Shown one piece after another: positions 26,794 to 35,708 of a DNA stretch of 64,000 bases (positions are counted from its first letter, which is position 1; every line of letters begins with the position of its first letter). Source of the DNA: Longilinea arvoryzae (GTDB lineage Bacteria; Chloroflexota; Anaerolineae; Anaerolineales; Anaerolineaceae); contig NZ_DF967972.1 of NCBI RefSeq assembly GCF_001050235.1, positions 3,996,724 through 4,060,723 on the forward strand. Reading direction: 5' to 3'. Below the pieces are notes generated by a model, which ran no database searches, was not told the origin of the DNA, and saw only the letters and a list, made by a program, of their open reading frames with translations. Made by a program: the position numbers and the translations under genes.

Positions 26794-27804
26794 TCAACCG
26801 ATATGAACCATCCGGTGGGTTTGCTGTGATTGGTACGCAGCCAGCACGATTTCCACCGCGGCGCGGCCGTCCCCGCCGGTGATTGCGGGAGCGCGGTTTT
26901 CGAGGATGCTGTCAACGAATTCCTGATCTTGCAAGGCAAAAGACTTCAAGCGCACAGGCGAGAGGGGGTCTTTTTGAAAGTCGAACGGTTCCTGTTCGTA
27001 CATCACCTGCCAGCCGTTCTCCGTGCCCAACTTCACCATCCCATAGCTATCGATATCCAGGAGCCCTTTTTCACCGATGATGCGCGCGTGAAACGCCGAG
27101 GTTGGAAACAGCGGAGGAGCGCTCTCGAATGTTACCCATACCGTAGCCATCACTCCCCGGGAGAACTGTATCAGGGTCATCGAACTGTTTTCGTGCGGCG
27201 ATTGGATGGCGTAGTTTCCCGAAAAGCCGCACACCCACTCGGCTTCATCCTCCAGGAACCAGCGCAGGCGGTCGGGGCTGTGGATGCCATGCCCCAACAG
27301 GCGGCCGCAAGTCTCCGTGCTGTGTGAAATATCGGCGGGCAATTGGGCATGTTGTACCTCTTCAACCATTCTAATCCGCCCGATCGCCCCGGAGTCGATG
27401 AGCGATTTGGCCACCCGGTTGCCATCCCGATAACGCTGAGTCTGGGCAGTCATCAGATTCAACCCGGCTCGGCTGCAAGCATCGATCAATTGGTCGATAT
27501 CGGGCAGGGATGTCCCGATGGGTTTCTCCATCAGAATGTGCTTGCCGTGTTGAGCGGCGGCCAGCCCCTGTGGAAGATGACAGTCGTGTGGAGTGGTAAT
27601 GATGACGGCGTCGATGTCATCGCGGTCCAGGAGGTTCTCGACGCTCCCTTCGAAGTCGACCTGATATTCAGCCGCCAGCTTTGGCGCGCGTTTTCCCCCG
27701 GCGATTGCCACCAGACGCGCGTCGTGACAGTATCTGCTGGCCACCTCGGCGTGCGTCTTGCCCATGAAACCCGCTCCGATGATGCCTATCCTGACCTGTG
27801 CCAT
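26794..27804 (-). CDS. Gfo/Idh/MocA family oxidoreductase
   Basis: 336 residues. N-terminal NAD(P)-binding Rossmann fold (IGIIGAGFMGKTHAEV), the EKP motif (MEKPIGTSLPDID, Lys94) and a C-terminal beta-sheet domain with the helix GRLLGHGIHSPDRLRW carrying candidate catalytic His/Asp. Oxidises or epimerises sugar or cyclitol hydroxyls with NAD(P). Spaced 6 bases from the amidohydrolase-like gene upstream. Confidence 0.9.
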   Translation of the reverse strand: MAQVRIGIIGAGFMGKTHAEVASRYCHDARLVAIAGGKRAPKLAAEYQVDFEGSVENLLDRDDIDAVIITTPHDCHLPQGLAAAQHGKHILMEKPIGTSLPDIDQLIDACSRAGLNLMTAQTQRYRDGNRVAKSLIDSGAIGRIRMVEEVQHAQLPADISHSTETCGRLLGHGIHSPDRLRWFLEDEAEWVCGFSGNYAIQSPHENSSMTLIQFSRGVMATVWVTFESAPPLFPTSAFHARIIGEKGLLDIDSYGMVKLGTENGWQVMYEQEPFDFQKDPLSPVRLKSFALQDQEFVDSILENRAPAITGGDGRAAVEIVLAAYQSQQTHRMVHIG

Positions 27805-27810
27805 CTCAGC

Positions 27811-28566
27811 CTACTCTCCTGCCAGCACTCTTGCGGCGTTGCCGCCCAGAATCATTTCTCTATCCCGCTCCGTGATTTGCGCCTTCTGAATCTTGTAGAG
27901 ACCCGGAAGCGGATACATCAGTGGCAGCCCAGTACCCATGTAAACGCGTTCGGCACCGGCTTTATTGACCAACGTTTCGATCCCATTCACCATCTGCATG
28001 CATGAAGTCTCGAAGCCTACGTTTTCGTGCCGGCGCATCACCGCGAGGGCGTCGCGAAATTCGCCGTAATTCACGCCACCGATGATAATGTTCAGTTTCG
28101 GAAAATTTTGGGCGACCGTATTGATCTCGCGCACATCCAATTGCGGCAGGCCCCAATGCAGGATCATGCGGATCGGAATGACCACGGTCATGCCCAGGTC
28201 CTGGCCAAGTGCCAACACTTCGTTCAGGCAAGGATCGTCGTCCAGGTGATAACGGTGATGTTGCGGGAACAGGCGGAAACCGCGCATGCCGGCCTCATGC
28301 GCTGATTTGAGGATGTCGCAGGCGTTCTTTTCATCGCAAGGATTGATCACCGCGAAAGCATGTACACGACCGTTCGACGCGCTTGCAAAGCTGGCTGCGT
28401 CCTCATTTCCCTGGCGGGGTTCGAAGAAAACACTGCGCGTCGAGGCCACCACTGCCTGGTCGATTCCCTCTCGATTCAGCAAATGGATCAGATCGGCCTG
28501 CGTTGTGTACTTGATCTTCCAATACGGCCACAGCCCAAAGTACGCGGAAAAATCGATGATTGCCAT
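27811..28566 (-). CDS. Amidohydrolase_2-fold protein lacking metal ligands (pseudoenzyme)
   Basis: 251 residues with the TIM-barrel layout of the amidohydrolase_2 family (MAIIDFSAYFGLWPYWK.., RGFRLFPQHHRY, IIGGVNYGEFRDALA, VYMGTGLPLMYPL, ILGGNAARVL). Compared with the gene just upstream, every metal ligand is replaced: the HxH pair is Phe6/Ala8, the second-strand His is absent, the AHTGG His is in VNYGE, and the catalytic Asp of FGTD is Gly213. It therefore looks catalytically dead and may be a structural or substrate-binding partner of the active paralogue, with which it is one base apart. A second copy of this arrangement is fused in the gene at 41937. Confidence 0.85.
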   Translation of the reverse strand: MAIIDFSAYFGLWPYWKIKYTTQADLIHLLNREGIDQAVVASTRSVFFEPRQGNEDAASFASASNGRVHAFAVINPCDEKNACDILKSAHEAGMRGFRLFPQHHRYHLDDDPCLNEVLALGQDLGMTVVIPIRMILHWGLPQLDVREINTVAQNFPKLNIIIGGVNYGEFRDALAVMRRHENVGFETSCMQMVNGIETLVNKAGAERVYMGTGLPLMYPLPGLYKIQKAQITERDREMILGGNAARVLAGE

Positions 28567-28567
28567 G

Positions 28568-29350
28568 TCAGGCCTGCCCTTTTTCTTTTCGATCTGCGAT
28601 TGCGGTAGATTGACCGACGAGTCTGAGGATGTTCCCCCCCAAAATCAGGGCCTTTTCTTCATCCGACAACTCCGCGCCCTTCACTTTGGAAAAGCCAAAG
28701 AAGGGATCGATCAATGGCATATCCGTGCCGAAAATAACCCGTTGAGCACCGACCCCGGCGACCATTGCCTCCAGATACCCCATATCGGACTGTGAACTGG
28801 CTGTATCGAGGTAGATGTTGGGGTAATGCCTGGCGACCTCGATTGCGCGGAACCAATCCCCCATCGCAGTCGGATGCCCGCCGGTGTGAGCCATGATAAT
28901 GACCGCCTCGGGAACAGCATCGCACAATCCCGCGCATTCTTCGGCGGTCGCATGCGCCAGGATAGGCATCTTCAATTCCGCCGCCTTGGCGACGATTGGA
29001 TACATGGCGGGTTCGTTGACGGTTGTCAGCAAGGAGTAGCTGCCGAGGCCCGCGGTTTGGTGAATGATCTTCAATCCCCGCATTCCATAGACTTCAAAAC
29101 AGCGCTGCACTTCTTCCACGGCCTCGCGTCCAAATCGGCCGTTGACCAGCGATGCATAGCCGATAATGCGGTCAGGATGACGTTTCATGTCCGCTGCCAG
29201 ACGGCGGTTGCCTTCGGCAGGATCATAGTGAAGCGCGTAACTGTCAGTGGCAAATATCTTATCGATCCCCACGCGATCGGCCAATCGCAGGACGTCGTCT
29301 GTCGAATAGCCGTCGTAGCCTCCAGTATGTACATGCGCATCAACGATCAT
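28568..29350 (-). CDS. Metal-dependent amidohydrolase (amidohydrolase_2 family)
   Basis: 260 residues with a full ligand set: H6 and H8 (DAHVHTG), H133 (LAHAT), H155 (MAHTGGHP) and D210 (FGTDMPLIDP). Strong RBS GAGGAGG before ATG 29350. The family opens lactones (fuconolactonase, 2-pyrone-4,6-dicarboxylate lactonase) or decarboxylates (ACMSD). In a cluster with KDG kinase and KDPG aldolase a sugar-acid lactonase is the simplest guess. Directly followed by its metal-less paralogue. Confidence 0.88.
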   Translation of the reverse strand: MIVDAHVHTGGYDGYSTDDVLRLADRVGIDKIFATDSYALHYDPAEGNRRLAADMKRHPDRIIGYASLVNGRFGREAVEEVQRCFEVYGMRGLKIIHQTAGLGSYSLLTTVNEPAMYPIVAKAAELKMPILAHATAEECAGLCDAVPEAVIIMAHTGGHPTAMGDWFRAIEVARHYPNIYLDTASSQSDMGYLEAMVAGVGAQRVIFGTDMPLIDPFFGFSKVKGAELSDEEKALILGGNILRLVGQSTAIADRKEKGQA

Positions 29351-29386
29351 AAATCCTCCTCATCATGCAAATCCCTGCTGGCGTTC

Positions 29387-30304
29387 TCATTTTCCGCGCT
29401 GCGTTCGCGTCCTGCGTGGATCCAGCGCATCCTGCAGGCCATCAGCAAAGAAATTCATTCCCAACACGACCAGAGTGAGCGCCACGCCCGGGAAGATCCC
29501 GTACGTCGGGGCGCGGCTGATGTAAACCTGGGCCGTTTGCAGCATATTTCCCCACGAAGGCTCGGGCGGCTGGCTACCCAACCCCAGGTAGCTTAAAGAT
29601 GCTTCCATCAGGATGGCGCTTGGCGCAGCGATGGCGATGTTGACGATCACCGGCGTCAGGCAGTTGGGCAGGATGGTGCGGAAGATGATCTCGAAGTCCG
29701 ATACACCCAGTGCCCTTTCCGCAGTGACGAATTCCATTTCCTTTGTCGAGATCGCGATGGAACGAGTCAGGCGGGCGAAGGTGGGCATGCTCGTCAGCGC
29801 GACTGCGAAAATTGCCACCGAAGGTCCCGGACCCAGAATGGAGACCATGCCGATGGCCAAAAAGATGCCCGGAAAAGCCAGGATGGTATCCCAAACGCGC
29901 ATGATCACCGAGTCCACTATGCCGCCCATGTAACCGGCAATCAAGCCGGTGGTTACCCCAATCAGGGCCGCCAGCGACACCGCGAACAGGCCAATCTCGA
30001 GTGAGATGCCCGATCCAAAGATGACGCGACTCAAAATGTCGCGGCCCAATTCATCCGTCCCGAAAAGGTGGGCAATCGAAGGTTCCTGGAGTTTGTGCCG
30101 CACGTCCAGAATGTAAGGATCATACGGAGAGATTTGTTTGGCAAATACCGCCATAATGATCAACAGTAATAACACGACGACGCCAAATGCGCCCTTGCGG
30201 CTTCGTAACAATCGCGTAACCACGCCCAAAAATCCTCGCCTTCGGAGGCGGTTTGGCAGGGCTACGACACGGCCAGTGGAGTTAATTGGTTCAGCGGGAT
30301 TCAA
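29387..30304 (-). CDS. Peptide/opine-type ABC transporter permease (DppC/OppC-like)
   Basis: 305 residues, six spans; N-terminal cytoplasmic arm, DPYILDVRHKLQEPSIAHLFGTDELGRDILSR motif (typical of DppC, given in part) and the coupling loop ERALGVSDFEIIFRTILPNC. TTG 30304 with AAGGAT upstream serves as the start. Forms the membrane channel with the DppB-like partner 50 bases upstream. Together with the two ATPases and the family 5 binding protein it makes a complete importer. Confidence 0.93.
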   Translation of the reverse strand: MNPAEPINSTGRVVALPNRLRRRGFLGVVTRLLRSRKGAFGVVVLLLLIIMAVFAKQISPYDPYILDVRHKLQEPSIAHLFGTDELGRDILSRVIFGSGISLEIGLFAVSLAALIGVTTGLIAGYMGGIVDSVIMRVWDTILAFPGIFLAIGMVSILGPGPSVAIFAVALTSMPTFARLTRSIAISTKEMEFVTAERALGVSDFEIIFRTILPNCLTPVIVNIAIAAPSAILMEASLSYLGLGSQPPEPSWGNMLQTAQVYISRAPTYGIFPGVALTLVVLGMNFFADGLQDALDPRRTRTQRGK

Positions 30305-30354
30305 GGTAAATCCTTATCTCAGGCGATGAATGCTGGCGAGAATCCAGAATGCGC

Positions 30355-31308
30355 TCAATATCCACGCGCCACCCGTACGCGCGGATCCAGGAAACCATAA
30401 CTCATATCGACCAGCAGGTTGGTGATGATAAAAATCAACACCACCAGCATCAACGAAGATTGGACCACCGGGTAGTCGCGGTTCATAATGGATACCAGGA
30501 TCAATCGACCTATGCCGGAATAAGCGAACACGGCTTCGGTGATCACCGCTCCTGCCAGCAGCCGGCCGAATTGAATGCCAACGATCGTGACCACCGGGAT
30601 CATGGCGTTACGCAGCGCGTGGTGGCTGATGACGCGCGATTCGAACAAACCTTTCGCGCGCGCAGCGCGAATGTAATCCGTCGAAAGCACGTCCAGCATC
30701 GCCGAGCGCATATAGCGGGCGAAGACTGCGATCTGCGGCACAGCGATGGAAATTACCGGCATCAACAGGTACTTAAAATTCAGGATGTACGTTCCTTCGA
30801 TCTCTCCCGTTCCGGAAGGCGGTAACCATTTCAAGCGCACGCTAAACACCAGAATCATCATCAAGCCCAGCCAGAAATTGGGAATTGCCAGCGCAAGTGA
30901 GCTCAATGATGTGATTGCCATATCCAGGATTGAATTCGGTCGCAAGGCAGACAGGATTCCCAAGAGGAACCCGAGAAACACAGCAATGATCATAGAAATG
31001 ACGGCCAGTTGCAGCGTCTTTGGGAACGCATTCCCGATCTGGTCGGCTACAGGTTGCCCGTTCGTCAGCGAATAACCCAGGTTGAAATGAAGCATGTCCG
31101 AAAGCCAGACAACATACCGGACGACGATCGGTTTGTCCAATCCCAGTCGCGTTCGTTCGGCCTGAATCTGTTCTTGCGTCGCTTCTGTGCCGAGCTTCAT
31201 GGCAACCGGATCGCCCGGGGAAAGGACGATAATGGCGAAGATAAGGATGGAAGCAATGAATAACGTAGGAATCAATTGTAGAAGGCTTCTGACCAGAAAA
31301 CGCCGCAT
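30355..31308 (-). CDS. Peptide/opine-type ABC transporter permease (DppB/OppB-like)
   Basis: 317 residues from ATG 31308 with strong RBS CAGGAGGTTTGG; a longer frame to 31371 lacks an RBS and would cross the stem-loop. Six spans, the PGDPVAMKLG outer loop typical of DppB and the coupling loop RAARAKGLFESRVISHHALRNA. Follows the binding-protein gene after a stem-loop. Confidence 0.93.
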   Translation of the reverse strand: MRRFLVRSLLQLIPTLFIASILIFAIIVLSPGDPVAMKLGTEATQEQIQAERTRLGLDKPIVVRYVVWLSDMLHFNLGYSLTNGQPVADQIGNAFPKTLQLAVISMIIAVFLGFLLGILSALRPNSILDMAITSLSSLALAIPNFWLGLMMILVFSVRLKWLPPSGTGEIEGTYILNFKYLLMPVISIAVPQIAVFARYMRSAMLDVLSTDYIRAARAKGLFESRVISHHALRNAMIPVVTIVGIQFGRLLAGAVITEAVFAYSGIGRLILVSIMNRDYPVVQSSLMLVVLIFIITNLLVDMSYGFLDPRVRVARGY

Positions 31309-31338
31309 CCAAACCTCCTGACAGTGAACAAAGGTGTT

Positions 31339-31379
31339 GGCTGCCGCCAGTAGTTCGGGGGAACTAACCAACGGCAGCC
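31339..31379 (-). terminator. Stem-loop between binding-protein and permease genes
   Basis: Outer arms GGCTGCCG (31339-31346) and CGGCAGCC (31372-31379); inner arms TAGTTC (31351-31356) and GAACTA (31361-31366) with loop GGGG. No T-run. Same place in the transport operon as the hairpin at 721-756, so it probably partly stops or stabilises transcripts to favour binding-protein output (inference). Confidence 0.65.
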
Positions 31380-31411
31380 CCTATTATTTGGATCAATCCA
31401 TCAGGAGTGGT

Positions 31412-33100
31412 CTAGCGGTCCAACCACACCTGTTCGAAACCATAGAAGCCCAGAAGGTCGGCATAGAGACCCTTGACCGTCTTGCTCAGTCCAGCCACAT
31501 ACGGATTGGTGACGACCTGGATCATGGGGAGTTCATCCACCAGGATCTCGTTCGCCCGTTGGTAATATTCCGCCCGTTTTGCCGGATCAAGTTCGGTGCG
31601 GCCTTTGGTTACACAATCTTCATATTCCGCGTTGTACCAACCGTAAGGATTGACAATGCCGGATTTCTCGCCGGCGCCATATTGCGGTTGGGTCTGGAAG
31701 AAGATCGCCGGGTCGCGCTTCGTACGACCGGTTCCCCAGCCCGCCAGGTTGTAGCCGCCCAGGTCAGCGCTCTGAGCAATTTCATAAAACTTGGCGTTCT
31801 CGAACTCATCGATCTTCAATGTAATGCCGATCTTTGCCAGGTCAGCCTGCCAGATCTGGGCGTAGATCTTCCATTCCGGGAAGCCTGTTCCGGTCACAAA
31901 GGTCAACGAAAAATCGCCGACGCCAGCCTCATCCAACAAAGCCTTCGCCTTATCCAGATCGAACTGGTGAGCCATCACTAAGTCTTCTCGGTAGGCAATC
32001 GTCGCCGGGCTGTAAAAGGGAGAGGTGATCGGTTCGGAGATGCCGTAGTAAACTTCGTCGGCGATCAATTGGCGATCCAGCGCGTAAGACAGCGCCTGGC
32101 GAACTTCCTTCTTATCAAGCGGTGCGAGTTTCGTGTTTACGATGACATTGACGATATTACCGGAACCTTCATTGATCATCACGTCATAATTAGGATCGGC
32201 TTTGATGGTATCCACATAGGATGAGGGTACTTTACCGATTCCATCAACCGCGCCACTTAGCAAATTCGGAACCAGTGTCTCCGCCTGATCCAACCGTCGG
32301 ACAACGATTTCATCCAGGTAGGGCACGTCCTTATTATAGTATTCTGCAAATTTCTCTAGACGAACGTATTCTTTCGTCTTCCATTCTGTCATCTTGAATG
32401 GGCCAGTACCAACGGCTAAAGTCTTGGTCAGGTTTCCATCCGTTTTATCAGGGATCAAGATGGCATACCAATAATCCAGGATGTCATAGATGAATGGGAC
32501 TGGCTGGGCGAAGGTGAGCTTTAACGTGTAATCGTCTACAGCAATCACATCTTCGATCGATTTCAATAAGCCATTGATTTTTTGAACACCGGCGATGGTT
32601 TTCAGGGTTTCGTCTTTGGTGTACCCGAACATTTCAACGAAATCATTGGCTGTAAAAGCCTTACCATCATGCCATTTGACGTCGTGCCGCAAGTTCAAAG
32701 TCATCGATAGACCATCATCGGCAATTTTCCAATCCGTCGCCAGATCGGGATGGATTTCTCCCGATGCATCTTTCCAGAGCAAGCGGGAATAGACCATGTT
32801 GTGGATGATATCGTTGGTGCCAGACATCGCCCAGGCGTTCCAACTGGTGAAATCGCCTAACTCAGCCCATGTCAAGGTACCGCCGGTTTTAACACTCGGC
32901 TCGGCAGTTGGGTCGACGATCACCTCGGTCGGCAAAACAGTTGCCTGTTCAGTCGTTTGAGGTTCTTTGGTATCAGCGGGCGCAGAGGTCGCGGTAGCGG
33001 CAGCAGGAGCGCATGCCGTCACCAGAAGTACCACGATCAGTAAAATGGCTGAAATGGTAAACACCCTCTGAATTTTTGGTGTCTTGGAATGCTTCTCCAT
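31412..33100 (-). CDS. Family 5 extracellular solute-binding lipoprotein (DppA/OppA-like)
   Basis: 562 residues from ATG 33100 (RBS AGGAG). Lipobox VTAC (Cys30) then an Ala/Thr/Pro linker to about residue 68, then the SBP_bac_5 fold: WAMSGTNDIIHNMVYSRLL, DLATDWKIADDGLSMTLNLR, VKWHDGKAFTANDFV, VGTGPFKMTEW, VRQALSYALDRQLI. The family binds peptides, opines, nickel chelates or oligosaccharides. Sitting among sugar-acid genes, a glycoside or acyl-sugar ligand is plausible. Followed by a stem-loop and the permeases. Confidence 0.93.
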   Translation of the reverse strand: MEKHSKTPKIQRVFTISAILLIVVLLVTACAPAAATATSAPADTKEPQTTEQATVLPTEVIVDPTAEPSVKTGGTLTWAELGDFTSWNAWAMSGTNDIIHNMVYSRLLWKDASGEIHPDLATDWKIADDGLSMTLNLRHDVKWHDGKAFTANDFVEMFGYTKDETLKTIAGVQKINGLLKSIEDVIAVDDYTLKLTFAQPVPFIYDILDYWYAILIPDKTDGNLTKTLAVGTGPFKMTEWKTKEYVRLEKFAEYYNKDVPYLDEIVVRRLDQAETLVPNLLSGAVDGIGKVPSSYVDTIKADPNYDVMINEGSGNIVNVIVNTKLAPLDKKEVRQALSYALDRQLIADEVYYGISEPITSPFYSPATIAYREDLVMAHQFDLDKAKALLDEAGVGDFSLTFVTGTGFPEWKIYAQIWQADLAKIGITLKIDEFENAKFYEIAQSADLGGYNLAGWGTGRTKRDPAIFFQTQPQYGAGEKSGIVNPYGWYNAEYEDCVTKGRTELDPAKRAEYYQRANEILVDELPMIQVVTNPYVAGLSKTVKGLYADLLGFYGFEQVWLDR

Positions 33101-33269
33101 CTTATTCACTCCTATGCTTGAATACGGTTCGTGGGAATTGAAATCGGGAAAAGATTGCGATGGTTTCGGCATCGCAGTTGAGCGCTATGAAATCGTTACA
33201 GGCTCACCTCCTCTTGGAATCTGACGGGATGTGAAAGTAACCGGTAAGAAGAGTCTGATCTCGCTATCA

Positions 33270-34325
33270 CTAAGGTTTTTCCGGAACAATAATGGCGTTA
33301 ATTCGTTCTCTTTGTTCCGCGGTCAGCACGAATCTCCCGGCTGCAGCGTTGGACTCGAGTTGTTGAACGGTCGACGAAGCGGGAATGACCGGCCCCATAC
33401 CGGGCAGTGTGAGCATGTACGCCAGCGCCAACTGGTTGACTTCGAGGCCCAATTCGGTTGCCACGGCGGCCAGTTGAACCAACCGCTGATAGGCCTGGGG
33501 CGTCAAATCTTTATCGAGGGTGCCCTCGTCAAACAACCGGTCCCCGGGGCCAATTTTGGTTTTGTTCAGATATCGTGAGGTCAATAAACCGCGCGCCAGG
33601 GGTGAGAAAGCCACAAAGGAAACACCGGATTGGCGGCAATGCTCGAGCACGCCCGGCTGGCCGGTTTCGAAGTTAAGAATGTCGTACTGGTTTTGGACGG
33701 CAACGACCCGGCATCGGATCGAAAAACTGCTTTCAAGCGACTGGTAAAGTTGCAATTGGTCCACGGTAAAGTTGGATACGGCGAAATGGCGGATCAAATC
33801 CTGCCGGACCAGATCTTCGATGGCGGACAGGCTTTCCTCGGGAGGGGTATCCGGCTCATACGAATGGAAATAAAGCAGGTCGATGCTGTCGCTTTGAAGA
33901 CGGTCCAGGCAAGCGTAAACCGATTCCAGGATGTTGATGCGCCCCAACCGGCAATGGTTGGGGGTGTAACCGTCCATACCGCCAAAGATCTTGGTGGCCA
34001 GCACGATATTGCGGCGCTGATCCGGATTGTTTGCCAACCATTTGCCGATCAGGCGTTCTGAATTGCCCGATCCGAAGTTATACCGATTGGCGGTATCCCA
34101 AAAGGTAACGCCCAGTTCAATCGCGCGATCGAAAATTTCAAACGCCGTCTTTTCATCGACTCGAGCTCCGTCGCCGGTCTCCGGATACCCGAATTTCCAG
34201 GTGCCCAGGCCCACATTGGAGACCCGTAATCCGGATTGGCCAAGCCGCCGGTAGGGCATCTTGTGGAAATCATCGATTACGAAAGGCACGTCGGTTTGTG
34301 CAGGATTGGGAATGCTCGACTCCAT
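33270..34325 (-). CDS. Aldo/keto reductase of the catabolic cluster
   Basis: 351 residues; NADP-dependent (alpha/beta)8 reductase with D77, Y82, K112, H154 (LLYFHSYEPDT). The C-terminal cofactor loop is VIPASSTVQQLESNAAA. RBS GGAGAG before ATG 34325. An N-terminal extension of about 20 residues precedes the usual start MPYRRLGQSGLRVS. Reduces or oxidises a sugar-derived carbonyl in the pathway. Confidence 0.9.
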   Translation of the reverse strand: MESSIPNPAQTDVPFVIDDFHKMPYRRLGQSGLRVSNVGLGTWKFGYPETGDGARVDEKTAFEIFDRAIELGVTFWDTANRYNFGSGNSERLIGKWLANNPDQRRNIVLATKIFGGMDGYTPNHCRLGRINILESVYACLDRLQSDSIDLLYFHSYEPDTPPEESLSAIEDLVRQDLIRHFAVSNFTVDQLQLYQSLESSFSIRCRVVAVQNQYDILNFETGQPGVLEHCRQSGVSFVAFSPLARGLLTSRYLNKTKIGPGDRLFDEGTLDKDLTPQAYQRLVQLAAVATELGLEVNQLALAYMLTLPGMGPVIPASSTVQQLESNAAAGRFVLTAEQRERINAIIVPEKP

Positions 34326-34351
34326 GGGATCTCTCCTTAACAGTGGTTCGG

Positions 34352-35668
34352 TCAGGATGCGAGTGTCTTGAATACACCTTCAAAAACATTCAGGGCAGCG
34401 TCCAATTCCGGCTGAGTGATGATGAGCGGCGGGGCGATCCGAATGACATTTCCATAAAGGCCCAGCTTACCCAGCAGAACGCCGTGCTCCGCGCAGCCCA
34501 TGACCACCTTACGGGTAATCTCCTGGGACGGCGTAAAGCGGTCGACAGGATCAACGAATTCGATCCCGATCACTAATCCCTTACCGCGAACATCGCCGAT
34601 GAATGAATACCGGTTTTTCATCTCCAGGAAACGGGATTTCAAGTATTCACCCATGACCCGTGAATTTTCCGGAAGATTCTCTTTTTCCATGGCATCCAGC
34701 ACTGCCAGCACGGCCGCGCTGGCCATGGGATTGCCACCCCACGTGCTGGACAACTCGCCCGGTTTCATGCACTTAAGGACATCCGATTCGCCGCAAACAG
34801 CCGAGGCGGGAATGCCGCTGCCCATGCCCTTGCCCAGGCAAAGCAGTTGGGGATGGATATCCTCCCACTCGATGGCGAACATCTTGCCAGTGCGGCCAAA
34901 GCTGGCCTGCACTTCGTCGACGATGAGCAGCAGGTTGCGCTGCCGCGCCCAGGTCTCAAGCCCCTTGAGCCAGCCTTCCGGCGGGAAGATAAATCCGGCC
35001 GTCCCCTGGTAGGGTTCGACGATCACAGCGCCCAGATCGCCGGATGAAGAGGATTCGACCACCCGGTCGAGAGCCTTCAAACAGAACATGCCGCAATCGG
35101 GATAGGTCTTTCCATAGAAGCAGCGATAGCAATAAGCATAGGGAGCCATGATCCCGCCGGGAACCGGAACACCAAAATGGCGCCGGGTGTTCATGCTGCC
35201 GGCTACCCCCATCGCCCCATAGGTGCGACCGTGAAAACCGCCGTAGAAGGCCAGAATTTCCTGCTTCCCTGAATACCGCCGGGCAATTCTCAAAGCCGCT
35301 TCGGTCGCGTCTGCACCTGTGCTCAGCATGAACACCTGGTTCAGATTTCCCGGCAATTTCTTCGCCAGGCGATAGGCAGCCGATACGCGTTCGGGGGTCG
35401 GGAATGAATAGCAGTTCATCATGCGCGGCGCCTGGTTTTGAATTGCAGACACCAGCCCGGGGTGGTTATGCCCCAAATTACTCACCAGGACTCCGGACGT
35501 AAAATCGATGTATGGGTTTCCGTCCACATCCCAGACCCACACACCCTGTCCATGATCCCAAACGATCGGAGTCTGGTCCACCGAGCATGCCGGTTCACAC
35601 TGCCGTGATTTTTCGATAATCTCTGCCGACTTTGGGCCGGGGATGGATCTGTAATCCAATTTTTCCAT
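34352..35668 (-). CDS. Class III aminotransferase (PLP-dependent)
   Basis: 438 residues. PLP site K280 in LGKGMGSG, D251 in LLLIVDEVQASFGRTG, STGADATEAALRIARR and FYGGFHGRTYGAMG for phosphate and substrate contacts. A cysteine-rich insertion (YCYRCFYGKTYPDCGMFC, residues 179-196) is seen in part of this family. RBS GGAGGTTTGAT. Moves an amino group between an omega-amino compound or amino sugar and a 2-oxo acid. Suggests that the imported compound contains nitrogen. Confidence 0.92.
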   Translation of the reverse strand: MEKLDYRSIPGPKSAEIIEKSRQCEPACSVDQTPIVWDHGQGVWVWDVDGNPYIDFTSGVLVSNLGHNHPGLVSAIQNQAPRMMNCYSFPTPERVSAAYRLAKKLPGNLNQVFMLSTGADATEAALRIARRYSGKQEILAFYGGFHGRTYGAMGVAGSMNTRRHFGVPVPGGIMAPYAYCYRCFYGKTYPDCGMFCLKALDRVVESSSSGDLGAVIVEPYQGTAGFIFPPEGWLKGLETWARQRNLLLIVDEVQASFGRTGKMFAIEWEDIHPQLLCLGKGMGSGIPASAVCGESDVLKCMKPGELSSTWGGNPMASAAVLAVLDAMEKENLPENSRVMGEYLKSRFLEMKNRYSFIGDVRGKGLVIGIEFVDPVDRFTPSQEITRKVVMGCAEHGVLLGKLGLYGNVIRIAPPLIITQPELDAALNVFEGVFKTLAS

Positions 35669-35708
35669 ATCAAACCTCCAGATTAATTACAGGTTGAAGA
35701 AAAGCGAT

